Positions 1 through 8,276 of a stretch of DNA of 39,985 nucleotides are shown piece after piece. The stretch is from Nitrospirota bacterium. Its GTDB lineage: Bacteria; Nitrospirota; Nitrospiria; Nitrospirales; Nitrospiraceae. Position numbers and translations under genes: made by a program. Position 1 is the first letter of the stretch. The number at the start of each line of letters is the position of its first letter. The notes under the pieces were generated by a model, which made no database searches, was not told the DNA's origin, and was given only the letters and a program-made list of their open reading frames with translations. The DNA lies in assembly GCA_004296885.1 (NCBI GenBank), contig SCVN01000009.1, positions 1 to 39,985 on the forward strand, in the 5' to 3' direction.

Positions 1-572
1 ACCTCCGCAAACTTCACTTCCTCGTAGAGCCGCGCCTGCACGATCGCCGCCGACATCAAGGCGGAAATGATCATCAGAATGGAGACGTCCTTCTTGCCCA
101 GCCGTCCGCGGCGCTTGTTGAGCACCTCCAGCACCCCGATCGGCTTGCCTTCCCAGGGCTTCAGCGGCAGCGTAATCATATCCTTGGTCTGATACCCGAT
201 GCTGGCATCCACCCGGGCCAGGTGACGGCGATCCCGCGACACGTCCTGCGAAATGTGCGGCTTGCCGGACTTGAACACGGCGCTGGCGATCCCCTGGTCC
301 CAGGGAATCGCCATGCCGCGCAACCGCTTGGCCTTCTGCCCGATCACATGGCGAAACACCAGCTGCTTGGAGGCCGGATCGGCCAACAGCACCGAGGCCG
401 CATCGGCCCCCACCACCTCCAATGCCGTGCGGAGGGCATGACGGATCAGCGAATCGACGTCCGTCTGCCGCGAGAGCGACTGACTGATCCGGCGCGCCGC
501 TTCCAGTTCTTTCGCGAGCTGGGCGGTACGGCTCCGGCTCGGCGCGCTGGTCGACTTGGTTCGGGCAGGCAT
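1..572 (-). CDS. GAF-domain protein, C-terminus beyond window
   Basis: Read on the minus strand from ATG at 572, the frame stays open to the window edge (about 190 codons) and begins MPARTKSTSAPSRSRTAQLA. After a basic, low-complexity start (residues 1-20) comes a GAF-like domain (about 25-185). It shows the helix ISQSLSRQTDVDSLIRHAL, the strand pair around ADAASVLLAD, then GIASAVFKSGKPHISQDVS and ITLPLKPWEGKPIGVLEVLN, all typical of GAF ligand-binding or dimerisation modules. Such domains sense small molecules or redox state in cyclases, phosphodiesterases and kinases. The output domain lies outside the window, so function cannot be given. There is no Shine-Dalgarno sequence; a promoter at 581-609 places the transcript start close to the ATG. 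It is divergent from the amidohydrolase gene. Confidence 0.8.
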   Translation of the reverse strand, partial: MPARTKSTSAPSRSRTAQLAKELEAARRISQSLSRQTDVDSLIRHALRTALEVVGADAASVLLADPASKQLVFRHVIGQKAKRLRGMAIPWDQGIASAVFKSGKPHISQDVSRDRRHLARVDASIGYQTKDMITLPLKPWEGKPIGVLEVLNKRRGRLGKKDVSILMIISALMSAAIVQARLYEEVKFAE

Positions 573-580
573 GGGGGCCC

Positions 581-609
581 ATGGTAGCGCATCCGCAAAG
601 ACAGGACAA
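581..609 (-). promoter_or_regulatory. Predicted leaderless-type promoter of the GAF gene
   Basis: On the minus strand there is TTGTCC (609-604), a 17-nt spacer and TACCAT (586-581), followed after 8 nt by ATG at 572. No purine-rich ribosome site lies between, so transcription should start within a few bases of the start codon. Similar arrangements recur in the window. Confidence 0.45.
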
Positions 610-734
610 GTCACGGCGCCGGATCGCCTGAGGGGCCCGCCGATACGGCCCGCGGCACGTTTTCTGATGCAGGATTCGGCGCCGTTGTGCTACTTGAATA
701 GGGGGTTCCGAAGAGGGGAAGGGAGGTTCCCGTC

Positions 735-1955
735 ATGTCCTTGGCCATTCGCAACGTGCGGATCATCGACGGGCTCGGGCAGGTGATCGAGCGCGGCACA
801 CTGCTCGTCAGCGGAGATCGTCTCGTCGCGGTGGGAACGGAACGGGACGTCCGCGTGCGGCGAGGAACGCCCATCGTGGACGGGCGCGGCCTCACGGCCT
901 TGCCGGGCCTGATCGACTGCCACGTCCACCTCTGCCTCGGCGGAGACGCCGATGTGGTGGGGACGATCCGCGATGAGGAGCCGGCCCTCACCCTGTTGAA
1001 AGCCTCCCGCTTCGCCCGCCTGACGCTGGCCGCAGGCGTCACCACCGTCCGCGATGTCGGCGCCAGAGACCATCAGATCTTCGCCCTCAAACAAGCCCAG
1101 GCCGCCGGCCTGGTTTCGGGTCCGCGTATCCTCGCGGCCGGCCTGGCCGTCTGTATGACCGGCGGCCACGCCCGTTTCATCGGGCGCGAAGCCGACGGGC
1201 CGGAGGAAATCCTGCGGGCCGTCCGGGAGCAGCTGGCGGCCGGGGCGGACGTGATCAAATTCATCGCCTCCGGCGGCGTGCTGACGCCCGGCACCTCCCC
1301 CGATCGCCCCCAGCTGACCCGGGACGAGCTGGCCGCCGGCATGGACGAGGCGCGCCGCGCCGGCCGGCGCGTGGCCGCGCATGCGCACGGGGCCGAAGGT
1401 ATGAAGAACGCCATCCGCGCGGGCGCCCATTCCATCGAACATGCGACGTTGCTGGACGACGAAGCCGGCGAGTTGATGCGCGCCCACGGCGTGTTCATGG
1501 TCCCGACCCTGTCGGCGCTGGCCACGACCGCCGCCTGCGGGTCCGGCTGCGGCGTGCCGGAATCGGCCGTGACCAAAGCCCGCTCCATGAAGGCCCGGCA
1601 CGAAGCCAGTTTCAAGCAGGCCCTCCGGTCCGGCATTCCCATCGCGATGGGCACCGACGCCGGCACGCCCTTCAACTATCACGGAGACAACGCCCAGGAG
1701 TTGACGCGGATGGTGGCGCTGGGGATGAGCCCGATGGAGACCATCCTCTCCGCCACGGCTTCCGCCGCCGAGTTGCTCGGCATCACCCAGCTGGTGGGGA
1801 CCCTCGAGCCGGGCAAGATCGCGGATATCGTACTGGTGGACGGGAATCCCTTGAAGCGGATCGAGCTGTTGCAGGATCAGGGCCGCCTCGCCGGAGTGAT
1901 GCAGGCGGGCAAGTTCGTCAGCGGCCCTCTGGCAACGGTGAAAAGTGAGCCGTAA
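735..1955 (+). CDS. Amidohydrolase family metal-dependent hydrolase
   Basis: The 406-residue protein has the full metal-site signature of the imidazolonepropionase/prolidase-like branch of the amidohydrolase superfamily. His63 and His65 lie in DCHVHL, a probable carboxylated Lys175 in IKFIASGG, His216 and His218 in AAHAHG, His236 in SIEHA and Asp308 in GTDAGTP. Residues 1-60 plus the C-terminus form the usual beta-sandwich, ending in the typical PGKIADIVLVDGNPL segment. There is no signal peptide, so it is probably cytosolic with a binuclear metal centre. These enzymes hydrolyse amide or cyclic amide bonds; the substrate (peptidic, imidazolone-like or other) cannot be told from sequence. The start is supported by GGGAGG about 10 nt upstream. 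The 3' end overlaps an inverted repeat. Confidence 0.9.
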   Translation: MSLAIRNVRIIDGLGQVIERGTLLVSGDRLVAVGTERDVRVRRGTPIVDGRGLTALPGLIDCHVHLCLGGDADVVGTIRDEEPALTLLKASRFARLTLAAGVTTVRDVGARDHQIFALKQAQAAGLVSGPRILAAGLAVCMTGGHARFIGREADGPEEILRAVREQLAAGADVIKFIASGGVLTPGTSPDRPQLTRDELAAGMDEARRAGRRVAAHAHGAEGMKNAIRAGAHSIEHATLLDDEAGELMRAHGVFMVPTLSALATTAACGSGCGVPESAVTKARSMKARHEASFKQALRSGIPIAMGTDAGTPFNYHGDNAQELTRMVALGMSPMETILSATASAAELLGITQLVGTLEPGKIADIVLVDGNPLKRIELLQDQGRLAGVMQAGKFVSGPLATVKSEP

Positions 1956-2010
1956 ACAGTAAATAGTGCGGCCTCACTTTTCTCTGTTCACTATTCTCCA
2001 TTCACTTTTC
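1938..2010. repeat. AT-richer inverted repeat between convergent genes
   Basis: GTGAAAAGTGAG (1938-1949) is matched by CTCACTTTTC (1973-1982) and again by TTCACTTTTC (2001-2010). Inside these, AATAGTG (1962-1968) is matched by CACTATT (1989-1995). The block spans the stop codon of the amidohydrolase and ends just before the stop codon of the convergent J-domain gene. It could serve as a bidirectional transcription terminator or belong to a dispersed palindromic repeat family. It is AT-richer than its surroundings. Confidence 0.5.
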
Positions 2011-2014
2011 ATCG

Positions 2015-2656
2015 TTACCGCCTCACGTAAAACAACTCCAGGGCGTTTCGGAACCCGCTGAGCCGGCCTCGGTGGAACGTCGTCTCGAACCGATTCCTGA
2101 CGTCGGCAACCCCTCGGTCATCTCCCTTCCGAATTGCCCCCTGCGACACCATCATTTGCAGAGCGACGTCCAGCAATCGCTTTCGCCTCGCCTCCATCTC
2201 GGGCGTGACCAACTCCTCCATGATCTCGGAGGCCCGGTCGAAAATCAGCGGCTCCTTGAAGCTGTCATAGCCCTGCGCCTCCACCGTCCGTTCGCGGATC
2301 AGCGCGAGCTCGCGCTTGATCCGGGCGACATCCTTCATGAGCGCGGCGAAGATTTCCTTCTGTCCCTCGTCGTGGAGCTTGTGCTCCATCGCCTCCAGGA
2401 CGATCGCCGGATCGGGCGCCTTCTCCGCCACGTCCTCGGGCCCGAACCGCAGCCGCTCGTAGGATCGGCGGTTCTCCGGATCGCCGATGACTTCATAGGC
2501 GGCGTTGATTTCACGGATCTTGGCCTCCGCCTCTTTGTCGTCGGGGTTCCGATCCGGGTGATACTCGAAGACGCGCTTCCGGTACGCCTTCTTGATCTCC
2601 TCGTCCGAGGCGCTCCGGGCGACTCCCAGGACGGCGTAGTAATCCAGTGGTGGCAT
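2015..2656 (-). CDS. J-domain (DnaJ-like) protein, type III
   Basis: A 213-residue protein with an N-terminal J-domain (about 5-70): DYYAVLGV, the helix II lysines and the invariant HPD at 33-35, ending [18 protein letters not shown]. The Gly/Phe region, zinc finger and C-terminal substrate-binding domains of DnaJ are absent. Residues 75-213 are a charged, mostly helical tail without a recognised domain. It should stimulate an Hsp70 (DnaK) ATPase through HPD, with client choice set by the unusual tail; it is probably cytosolic, as no signal peptide or membrane segment is visible. No Shine-Dalgarno sequence is evident at ATG 2656, but a promoter sits immediately upstream (2666-2694). Divergent from the MFS gene. 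Confidence 0.88.
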   Translation of the reverse strand: MPPLDYYAVLGVARSASDEEIKKAYRKRVFEYHPDRNPDDKEAEAKIREINAAYEVIGDPENRRSYERLRFGPEDVAEKAPDPAIVLEAMEHKLHDEGQKEIFAALMKDVARIKRELALIRERTVEAQGYDSFKEPLIFDRASEIMEELVTPEMEARRKRLLDVALQMMVSQGAIRKGDDRGVADVRNRFETTFHRGRLSGFRNALELFYVRR

Positions 2657-2665
2657 GGTGGGCCG

Positions 2666-2694
2666 ATGATAGCATCAGGGCCGCCCGCCCGCAA
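2666..2694 (-). promoter_or_regulatory. Predicted leaderless-type promoter of the J-domain gene
   Basis: Minus strand: TTGCGG (2694-2689), 17-nt spacer, TATCAT (2671-2666), then 9 nt to ATG at 2656. It stands back to back with the MFS promoter at 2723-2751. Confidence 0.5.
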
Positions 2695-2722
2695 TTATGC
2701 GTCCGCCCCGCCCTGACACGGC

Positions 2723-2751
2723 TTGACAGTCGCCCCCAACCCCCGTAGCCT
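2723..2751 (+). promoter_or_regulatory. Predicted promoter of the MFS transporter gene
   Basis: A perfect -35 TTGACA (2723-2728), a 17-nt spacer and TAGCCT (2746-2751) precede ATG 2762 by 10 nt. The in-frame TTG at 2723 is therefore part of the -35 box rather than a start codon. The predicted leader is only a few nucleotides. Confidence 0.55.
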
Positions 2752-2761
2752 GCGCGGCACG

Positions 2762-4066
2762 ATGGACACCGGCCGGCATCCACCCCACCGTCCCTGGCAC
2801 GAAGGCGTCACGCCCTACCAGTGGCTCGTCCTCTTCGTCGCCTGGCTGGGGTGGGTCTTCGACTCCATGGACGCGACGATCTACGCCATCGTCCTCCATC
2901 CGGCCCTGGAAGAGCTGCTGAGTCATTCCGGCGGCGGGCCGGTCACCAATGAAATGATCGGCTGGTATGGCGGACTCATCCTCTCCATCTTCCTGATCGG
3001 CTGGGCCATCGGCGGAGTCCTGTTCGGCGTGCTGGCGGACTATTTCGGACGGACCAAAACCCTCGTGGCCACGATTCTTATCTACGCCCTCTTCACCGGA
3101 CTGGCCGCTCTGTCACAGGACTGGTGGCACCTGGCGATTTACCGCTTCCTGACGGCGCTGGGGATCGGCGGGGAATGGGCCGCGGGCGCGGCCATCGTCG
3201 CGGAGGTCTGGCCCGAGGACAAGCGGACCAGGGCGGCGGGTCTTCTGCAATCGGCCTGGGCCGCCGGGTTTTTTCTGGCCGCCGCCATGAATTTGCTGCT
3301 GAAAGGGTACGGGTGGCGGGCTCTGTTCCTGGTCGGCATCGTCCCCGCCTTCGTCGCGATGCTGGTGCGCCTCTGGGTCAAGGAACCGGAGCGGTGGGTG
3401 CAAGCCCAGGAGCGCGAGAAAGCCCTGGGCCTCGAACACAAGGTCCTGCTCCCCGAGCTCTTCCACGCGCCGCTCCGACGCGCCACGCTCGCGGGCTCGA
3501 CGCTGGCCTTCGTCGCGGTGTTCGGCCTCTGGGGCGCGAGCAACTGGACCCCCACGTTGATCGGCGCCCTGCCGGACATGCAGGGGCTCAGCCGGGTCGA
3601 CATCGCTGGCAAGGTGAGCTATGCGATCATGCTGTTCAACCTCGGCGCCTTGCCGGGCTACCTCAGTTTCGGTCCCCTGGCCGACCGGTTCGGACGGCGC
3701 CCGGTCTTCGCGCTGATGTGCACAGGCAGTCTGATTATGGTGCCGGTCACGTTTTTCGCGCCGCACGCCTATACGCACGTCCTGCTGCTGTTGCCCATCC
3801 TGGGATTCTTCAGCAGCGGCATCTTCAGCGGTTTTCCGATCTACCTGCCCGAGCTCTACCCGACCCGCCTGCGTGCCACCGGCGCCGGCTTCTGCTTCAA
3901 TGCCGGCCGCGTGCTGGCATCCGCCGGACCGTTCCTGACCGGCGCGCTGGTCACCGCGCTCGGCAGTTTCGGCCGTGCCGCCAGCGCCGTCGCGCTCGTC
4001 TACCTGCTGGGGCTGGCCGTCCTGCCGTTTGCACCGGAAACCAAAGGCCGTCCGTTGCCGGAGTAG
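2762..4066 (+). CDS. MFS transporter, sugar/metabolite:H+ symporter type
   Basis: A 434-residue inner-membrane protein with about 12 hydrophobic segments. Both halves carry the Major Facilitator Superfamily cytoplasmic-loop motif: GVLADYFGRTKTL after TM2 and GPLADRFGRRP after TM8. PELYPTRLRATGAGF near the C-terminal half is typical of the sugar/metabolite:H+ symporter group (sialic acid, shikimate or aromatic-acid carriers), as is WVFDSMDATIY in TM1. The most likely role is proton-coupled uptake or exchange of an organic solute, substrate unknown. The frame is open upstream to a TTG at 2723, but that TTG lies in a promoter -35 box, so ATG 2762 (MDTGRHPPHR) is preferred. It is apparently a single-gene unit. 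Confidence 0.88.
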   Translation: MDTGRHPPHRPWHEGVTPYQWLVLFVAWLGWVFDSMDATIYAIVLHPALEELLSHSGGGPVTNEMIGWYGGLILSIFLIGWAIGGVLFGVLADYFGRTKTLVATILIYALFTGLAALSQDWWHLAIYRFLTALGIGGEWAAGAAIVAEVWPEDKRTRAAGLLQSAWAAGFFLAAAMNLLLKGYGWRALFLVGIVPAFVAMLVRLWVKEPERWVQAQEREKALGLEHKVLLPELFHAPLRRATLAGSTLAFVAVFGLWGASNWTPTLIGALPDMQGLSRVDIAGKVSYAIMLFNLGALPGYLSFGPLADRFGRRPVFALMCTGSLIMVPVTFFAPHAYTHVLLLLPILGFFSSGIFSGFPIYLPELYPTRLRATGAGFCFNAGRVLASAGPFLTGALVTALGSFGRAASAVALVYLLGLAVLPFAPETKGRPLPE

Positions 4067-4310
4067 TTGTGCCGGTCAACCGGCTGCCCCCGCCGCGCCT
4101 AAGCAACCGGGCAAGCGACTTGACGCCGACGCAAACTCTATGGTTTTCTCTCACCCATTGATCCTTCCCTTGGCGGTATTCCACGAAAGACAACGGTCGG
4201 CTGGCAGATAGAAGCGGAACCCCCTTGCATACAACCGGCCCTCGTGCTACCCAATCACTAGCTCCATCCACGTTGCCCGACTTCCGCTCAAGTTTTTATT
4301 GGGACATCGC

Positions 4311-5687
4311 ATGAATCGGCCCATTTGGATGCTCCTGGCCTGCGCCACCGTACTATCCCTCGGTCTCGCCCCCGGCCTTGCTCCAAGCCTCACGCAAGCG
4401 GAGATGGGGCCGGACAAGCCAGGCGCGGCCCTCCCGATCGGCCCCCTGACTCCCGCAGTCAGCGAGCCGGCGCCGCTCTCGGAGGAGCGGCAGGGGCGAG
4501 TCGCCTCCCCGCAAGAGCCGGACCTGGCGTCCATGTTTACGAGCGGAGACTACACCTATTTTCCCCTCCCCGCCTTCGGCTATTCCCGGAACGAGAGCTT
4601 CTACATCGGCGCCCTCATGCCGGTCCTCAAGGCCAACCCCAAGGGGGAGATCGACGATATTTTCGCCCCTCAGTACCTCTACAACCAATTCGTCGGCAAC
4701 AGCCTGACCCTAAACTACTACGGCTACCGGTCGGACACGGTGCAGTACCGGGCCGTCGTCAACTATGCCGAGCGGGCGCAGGAAAATTTCGACTTCGCCT
4801 ACAAGGATCTGGGGGCCGGAGGCGGGCGGTACATCCTGGGCGGCCAGATGAATTTCTTCAAAAATCCCTTCGCCCGCTTCTTCGGCTTCGGCAACGGGTC
4901 CCGATTGAATGCAGAGACCGATTACACGGCGCGGGAAACGAATATAAACGGGTATATCGGGCTGAACATCAGCCCCGACTTGTCCATCATCTTGACCGGC
5001 CGGTACCGGGCCGTGCGGGTGGACAATGGCATCATCCCCACATTACCCCAGACCAACGTGAACTTCAGAACCGCGCCGGGAGTGGATGGCTCGCAAATGC
5101 TCGGCGGGAAACTCTCCCTGCTCTACGACACCAGGGACTCCCAACTCACCCCGGTCAAAGGCACCTATGTTCTTTTTTCCACGGAATGGATTTCGAACGT
5201 GCAGCACGACGACCCCAATCGCTGGGTGCGTTTCATGCTCGACGCCCGCCACTTGGTGCCCCACGACGGAGGCACCAAGGTCTTTGTCGCCCGCTTCCTG
5301 GCCGACGGCGTGGTGCGGACCGACCATACTCCCGGCCGTGACATTCCGTTCTACGAGCGGCCCACGCTGGGCGGCGAGACGACGCTGCGCGCCTTCGGCC
5401 TGAACCGGTTCATCAGCGATCAGGCGTTCCTCGTCAACCTGGAGGAACGGGTGCGGATGAAGGAAGTGCAGATTATGGATCACAAGATCGACTTCGAGCT
5501 CGCGCCGAACCTCGACGTCGGGCGGGTCTATAACCTGACCCGCGCCTCGTTCACCATGGCTCAAATGCAGATCAATCCGGGCATAGGCCTCCGCGTGATG
5601 GCCAAGCCGCATGTGGTCGGACGGTTGGACATCTCCTATGGACGTGACGGAAGCAATGCGTTCGTCGGGGTGGATTACCCGTTCTGA
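4311..5687 (+). CDS. Omp85-type outer-membrane beta-barrel protein
   Basis: A 458-residue exported protein. A signal peptide spans about residues 1-30 (MNRPIWMLLACATVLSLGL, with a likely cleavage before AEMGPDK). After a proline-rich linker come alternating strands typical of a transmembrane barrel, such as LTLNYYGYRSDTVQYRAVVNY and LSIILTGRYRAV. Around residue 355, GGETTLRAFGLNRF resembles the conserved loop motif of the Omp85/bacterial surface antigen (D15) family, and the chain ends in an aromatic residue (GVDYPF), the usual BAM signal. No POTRA repeats are visible, so this is a barrel-only member rather than BamA or TamA. Export, secretion or a structural role are all possible. ATG 4311 is preferred over the in-frame TTG at 4299 because it starts a normal signal peptide. 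Confidence 0.8.
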   Translation: MNRPIWMLLACATVLSLGLAPGLAPSLTQAEMGPDKPGAALPIGPLTPAVSEPAPLSEERQGRVASPQEPDLASMFTSGDYTYFPLPAFGYSRNESFYIGALMPVLKANPKGEIDDIFAPQYLYNQFVGNSLTLNYYGYRSDTVQYRAVVNYAERAQENFDFAYKDLGAGGGRYILGGQMNFFKNPFARFFGFGNGSRLNAETDYTARETNINGYIGLNISPDLSIILTGRYRAVRVDNGIIPTLPQTNVNFRTAPGVDGSQMLGGKLSLLYDTRDSQLTPVKGTYVLFSTEWISNVQHDDPNRWVRFMLDARHLVPHDGGTKVFVARFLADGVVRTDHTPGRDIPFYERPTLGGETTLRAFGLNRFISDQAFLVNLEERVRMKEVQIMDHKIDFELAPNLDVGRVYNLTRASFTMAQMQINPGIGLRVMAKPHVVGRLDISYGRDGSNAFVGVDYPF

Positions 5688-5754
5688 AATTCGGGGAGCA
5701 ATCGGCCATCAGCCTCTGGCGCTGACGACTGAACGCTGTCGGCTGAAAGCTTCT

Positions 5755-8199
5755 TTACGCGCGCGTGCCGGTGTAATCCAGCGCTTCCCGCACTTTCAGC
5801 GCCAGCTCTTCGGGCGTAAAGGGCTTCTGGAGCAGCAGCGTATCCCGACCGGCGGGGGTTCGGTTCGCGGTGGCGACTTCGGCATAGCCGGTGAGATAGA
5901 GGGCCTTCAGGCCAGGCCTGACGGCCGTCAACTGAGTCACGAGGTCGGGGCCGCTCATCTCCGGCATCACCACATCCGTCACCAAGAGATGGATCGCGCC
6001 GGGCTCCTGCTCCGCGAGCGCCAGGGCGGCAGGACCGGACACCGCATCCAGCACGGTATAGCCGTGCTGCTCGATCACCTTCCGGATCAGGGTGCGGACG
6101 ACCGCATCGTCCTCCACCACCAGCACGGTTTCGGTGCCGCGGGGAATGCAGCCGGCATCGGCCACAGTCGTCGTAGCCCCTGCCTGGGTATCCCACCGCC
6201 GCAGATAGATCGTCATGGTCGTGCCCTGCCCCACCTTGCTTTGGATGTCGATCGCCCCCTCGCTCTGCTTCACAATGCCGTACACCGTCGCCAGCCCGAG
6301 CCCGGTGCCCTGCCCGCTCGGCTTGGTGGTAAAGAACGGCTCGAAACAGCGGGCGAGGGTCTTGGCGTCCATCCCGGTGCCGGTGTCCTTCACCGAGAGC
6401 CGGACGTACCGCCCCGGTTTCGTGCCCGGATGCCTCCGGCTGAACGCTTGATCCAGATCCACGTAGGCTGTCTCCAACGTCAAGGTCCCTCCCCGCGGCA
6501 TGGCATCCCGGGCATTGACCGCCAGATTCACGATGATCTGCTCGATCTGGGTCGGGTCTTCCTGGACCACCACCGGATCCGGCGCCTGCTGGGTGACCAG
6601 ATGAATATGTTCCCCCAGCAGGCGCCGCAACATCCGGGTCAAATCGGTCACGACATCGTTGAGATCCAGCGCGGTCGGCTGACGGGACTGCTTCCGGCTG
6701 AACGCCAGCAGCTGCTGCGTGAGGGCGGTGGCTCGCTTCGTCGCCTTGCGGATCTCCTCCACATCGTGGAAGGCGGCGTCTTGTGGCGTCAACGACTTCA
6801 ACAGGAACTGGCTGTACCCTCCGATGATCGTCAGCAGGTTGTTGAAGTCGTGGGCCACGCCTCCGGCCAGCTGCCCGATCGCTTCCAGCTTCTGCGACTG
6901 CCGCAACTGCTCCTCGCTCTCCTTGAGCGCCTTCTCCAGCGCCTCCTCCCCCCACTTGCGTTCCGTGATGTCTCGGAAACTCCACACCCGCCCCAGGACC
7001 GCGCCGCCGCTGCGGTGCGGCTGTGAATAGCGCTCGAAGAGCCGGCCGTCCTTGAATTCCACCACGTCGTAACTCTCCGCATCCGGCTGTCCGTACAGGG
7101 TCCGGACCTTGGACAGAAACTTCGCCGGATCTTTCACCTGATCCAGCGCGAAAGTCAGGAGATGGTTGTCGTTCCTGGTCGCCATGACGGAGTCCGGAAT
7201 TCTCCACATCTCGATGAATTTCTGGTTGCAGCACACAATCTTCCGGTCGCCGTCCACCACACACATGCCGTCGCTGGTGGATTCCAGGGTCGCCGCCAGG
7301 AGGGCCTGGCTGTGCCGGAGTTCCTCTTCGGCGCGCTTCTGCACCGTTACGTCCACAAATCCCCACAGCAATGCCGGGGTTCCATCGAACAGTAACGGCT
7401 GGATGGAGACACGCGCCGAAAACGGCTTCTGGTCCGCGTTCGTGCAACTCACCTCATAGTTCTGCACCTGCCCCTGCTTTCGGAGCGCCGCCAGCAGGGC
7501 CTGCCGCTGCGCCAGCGTCTGAACGTACTCCGCCAGCTTCCGGCGGACCATCGTTTCCGTCGCACACCCGAACAAGGCTCCGAGGCGTTCGTTTCCGAAG
7601 AGGATGGTCGTGTCGGCGGCCCGACACAGAGCCATGGGAATCGGGCTGGCTCCGGCCAGGACGCGGAAGAGTTCGTCGTTGTCGCGCACCACGTCCTCTC
7701 CGCGCCGCCGTTCAGTGGCGATAAACGCCGCGAGAGTGTTGGTATTCTCCATCAAGGCGGCCGTCTGCTCGCGCGCCGTCCTGAGCTGCGTGGCCAGTTC
7801 GCCCACTTCTTCGGTCTTGTGTCCTTCCAGGCCCTTGATCAGATTGGCGATGCCGGCCAACTCGGCGGACAGCACTTGAAGCTGCCGGTCGATCAGGCTT
7901 TTTTTGGCGTCCAATTCTTTGGCGCCGGCGGCGCGCTCGGATTCCAACTTGGATTTGGCCAGCTTGACGACTTCTTCGGTGGATTTGGAGAGGAGGTTCG
8001 ACGTCAGATTCCCCACGCTGGCCTCGATGGTCTCGACGACCGCGGCCAACTGGGCCTTCTGTTCCGCGTGATGCTCGCGGAACAGTCGTTCGGCCAGCTC
8101 CTTGGCTGCCGTGGCCTGCTGGCGCCGCAGCAGGGAGGCCGCGCCAAGTCCCAGGGCCAGGCCGATGAGGAGCGCCGCCGAAACGGACATCCATAACAT
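5755..8199 (-). CDS. Membrane-anchored PAS hybrid sensor histidine kinase
   Basis: An 814-residue hybrid kinase. One N-terminal membrane helix (4-24) precedes a long coiled coil (28-165) that resembles the N-terminal region of RmuC rather than a periplasmic sensor. Two PAS domains follow (about 175-290 and 295-415; the second ends in FRDITERK), then a HisKA domain with phosphoacceptor His450 (GGVAHDFNN), a HATPase domain (N-box around LAVNARDAMP, G boxes DTGTGM and GTGLGLATVYG) and a receiver with Asp742 in TDVVMPEMSG and Lys792 in the KPF motif. Sensing is probably cytoplasmic through the PAS domains. No separate response regulator is adjacent. A TACAAT element 7 nt before the ATG and the lack of a Shine-Dalgarno sequence suggest a leaderless mRNA. 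Confidence 0.92.
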   Translation of the reverse strand: MLWMSVSAALLIGLALGLGAASLLRRQQATAAKELAERLFREHHAEQKAQLAAVVETIEASVGNLTSNLLSKSTEEVVKLAKSKLESERAAGAKELDAKKSLIDRQLQVLSAELAGIANLIKGLEGHKTEEVGELATQLRTAREQTAALMENTNTLAAFIATERRRGEDVVRDNDELFRVLAGASPIPMALCRAADTTILFGNERLGALFGCATETMVRRKLAEYVQTLAQRQALLAALRKQGQVQNYEVSCTNADQKPFSARVSIQPLLFDGTPALLWGFVDVTVQKRAEEELRHSQALLAATLESTSDGMCVVDGDRKIVCCNQKFIEMWRIPDSVMATRNDNHLLTFALDQVKDPAKFLSKVRTLYGQPDAESYDVVEFKDGRLFERYSQPHRSGGAVLGRVWSFRDITERKWGEEALEKALKESEEQLRQSQKLEAIGQLAGGVAHDFNNLLTIIGGYSQFLLKSLTPQDAAFHDVEEIRKATKRATALTQQLLAFSRKQSRQPTALDLNDVVTDLTRMLRRLLGEHIHLVTQQAPDPVVVQEDPTQIEQIIVNLAVNARDAMPRGGTLTLETAYVDLDQAFSRRHPGTKPGRYVRLSVKDTGTGMDAKTLARCFEPFFTTKPSGQGTGLGLATVYGIVKQSEGAIDIQSKVGQGTTMTIYLRRWDTQAGATTTVADAGCIPRGTETVLVVEDDAVVRTLIRKVIEQHGYTVLDAVSGPAALALAEQEPGAIHLLVTDVVMPEMSGPDLVTQLTAVRPGLKALYLTGYAEVATANRTPAGRDTLLLQKPFTPEELALKVREALDYTGTRA

Positions 8200-8206
8200 G
8201 GGCGGG

Positions 8207-8212
8207 ATTGTA
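8207..8212 (-). promoter_or_regulatory. Candidate -10 element of the hybrid kinase gene
   Basis: Minus-strand TACAAT lies 7 nt before ATG 8199. No convincing -35 is seen at the usual distance, so support is weaker than for the other leaderless-type promoters here. Confidence 0.3.
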
Positions 8213-8276
8213 TCACTTGGGGAACGGAGGGGCCAGCCAAGCGGGAGTTTCCCCCAACCGGCGGAAAGAGCGGGGG

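Noticed and set aside
2723-2761. TTG start extending the MFS protein by 13 residues
   Set aside because: The TTG is the beginning of a perfect -35 box, TTGACA, and there is no ribosome site before it.
4273-4302. Possible promoter TTGCCC-N17-TTATTG before the Omp85-type gene
   Set aside because: The -10 box is a poor match and the spacing to ATG 4311 is less consistent than in the other cases, so it was not listed as a feature.
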